The translations under genes were made by a program, and so were the position numbers. Below the pieces are notes generated by a model. The model ran no database searches, was not told the DNA's origin, and saw only the letters and a list, made by a program, of their open reading frames with translations. DNA of 30,625 bases, taken from JAYFRL01 sp034925905 (GTDB taxonomy: Bacteria; Bacillota; Clostridia; Lachnospirales; Anaerotignaceae). Where the stretch lies: the NCBI GenBank assembly GCA_034925905.1, contig JAYFRL010000035.1, forward strand, positions 1 to 30,625, given 5' to 3'. Shown piece by piece: positions 30,616 through 30,625 of this stretch. Position 1 is the stretch's first letter. Every line of letters begins with the position of its first letter.

Positions 30616-30625
30616 CAACATATTC
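30599..30625 (-). CDS. C-terminal fragment of the same probable TnpB-type protein (cut by the window edge)
   Basis: Eight codons plus TAG encode EYVDPFKG, identical to the end of the fragment at the left edge. The gene enters from the right edge and converges on the LTA-synthase-family gene. Confidence 0.45.
   Translation of the reverse strand, partial: EYVDPFKG

Larger units (their letters stand above)
30483..30625 (-). mobile_element. Right end of an IS200/IS605-type (tnpB) element, right copy
   Basis: These 143 bp are the inverted copy of 35-177, differing at two bases. The element body would lie beyond the right edge. Its end is only about 10 bp after the LTA-synthase-family stop codon. 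The same four hairpins are present, including CCCCACG TAAA CGTGGGG at 30494-30511. Confidence 0.55.

Overview
The window looks like chromosomal DNA of a low-GC Gram-positive anaerobe of the class Clostridia, probably close to Lachnospiraceae. The reasons are the gene order of the ribosomal cluster, a small KOW-domain gene between map and infA, the zinc forms of S14 and L36, an L17 with a roughly 50-residue insertion of a kind I associate with that family, SLH-type surface anchoring, and strong AGGAGG ribosome binding sites. No rRNA, tRNA, CRISPR array or phage gene was seen.

Region 1 (1-177 and 30483-30625): both edges carry the same 143-bp sequence in inverted orientation, with only two mismatches. 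It holds the last codons of a truncated ORF followed by a ladder of hairpins. This fits the right end of an IS200/IS605-type tnpB element with its embedded guide RNA scaffold, one copy running out of each edge. The window may therefore be a contig that broke in a multicopy element.

Region 2 (207-20587, minus strand): the S10-spc-alpha supercluster from rpsJ to rplQ, including secY, adk, map, infA and rpoA. It is followed by the ECF transporter energy module (ecfA1, ecfA2, ecfT), truA, and rplM-rpsI. A TTGCCA/TATACT promoter and a structured leader of about 220 nt precede rpsJ. Near-consensus promoters also lie before ecfA1 and before rplM. Eight genes of the cluster start with GTG or TTG.

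Region 3 (20588-22164, plus strand): an iron-sulfur-flavoprotein-like reductase and a GNAT acetyltransferase, each closed by a strong intrinsic terminator.

Region 4 (22193-25985, minus strand): a two-gene surface module. One gene encodes a 911-residue exported protein with two alpha/alpha-toroid regions around a transcobalamin-like DUF4430 domain and three C-terminal SLH domains. The other encodes a lipoprotein with its own DUF4430 domain. They sit behind a promoter, a structured leader that resembles part of a cobalamin riboswitch but lacks its usual core, and a terminator. A corrinoid-capture function is the leading inference.

Region 5 (25988-30473): two LytR-CpsA-Psr wall-polymer ligases on the minus strand, divergent from a lipoteichoic-acid-synthase-family membrane sulfatase on the plus strand. 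Together they form an envelope glycopolymer locus whose last gene is followed almost at once by the right-hand transposon end, whose hairpin probably serves as its terminator.
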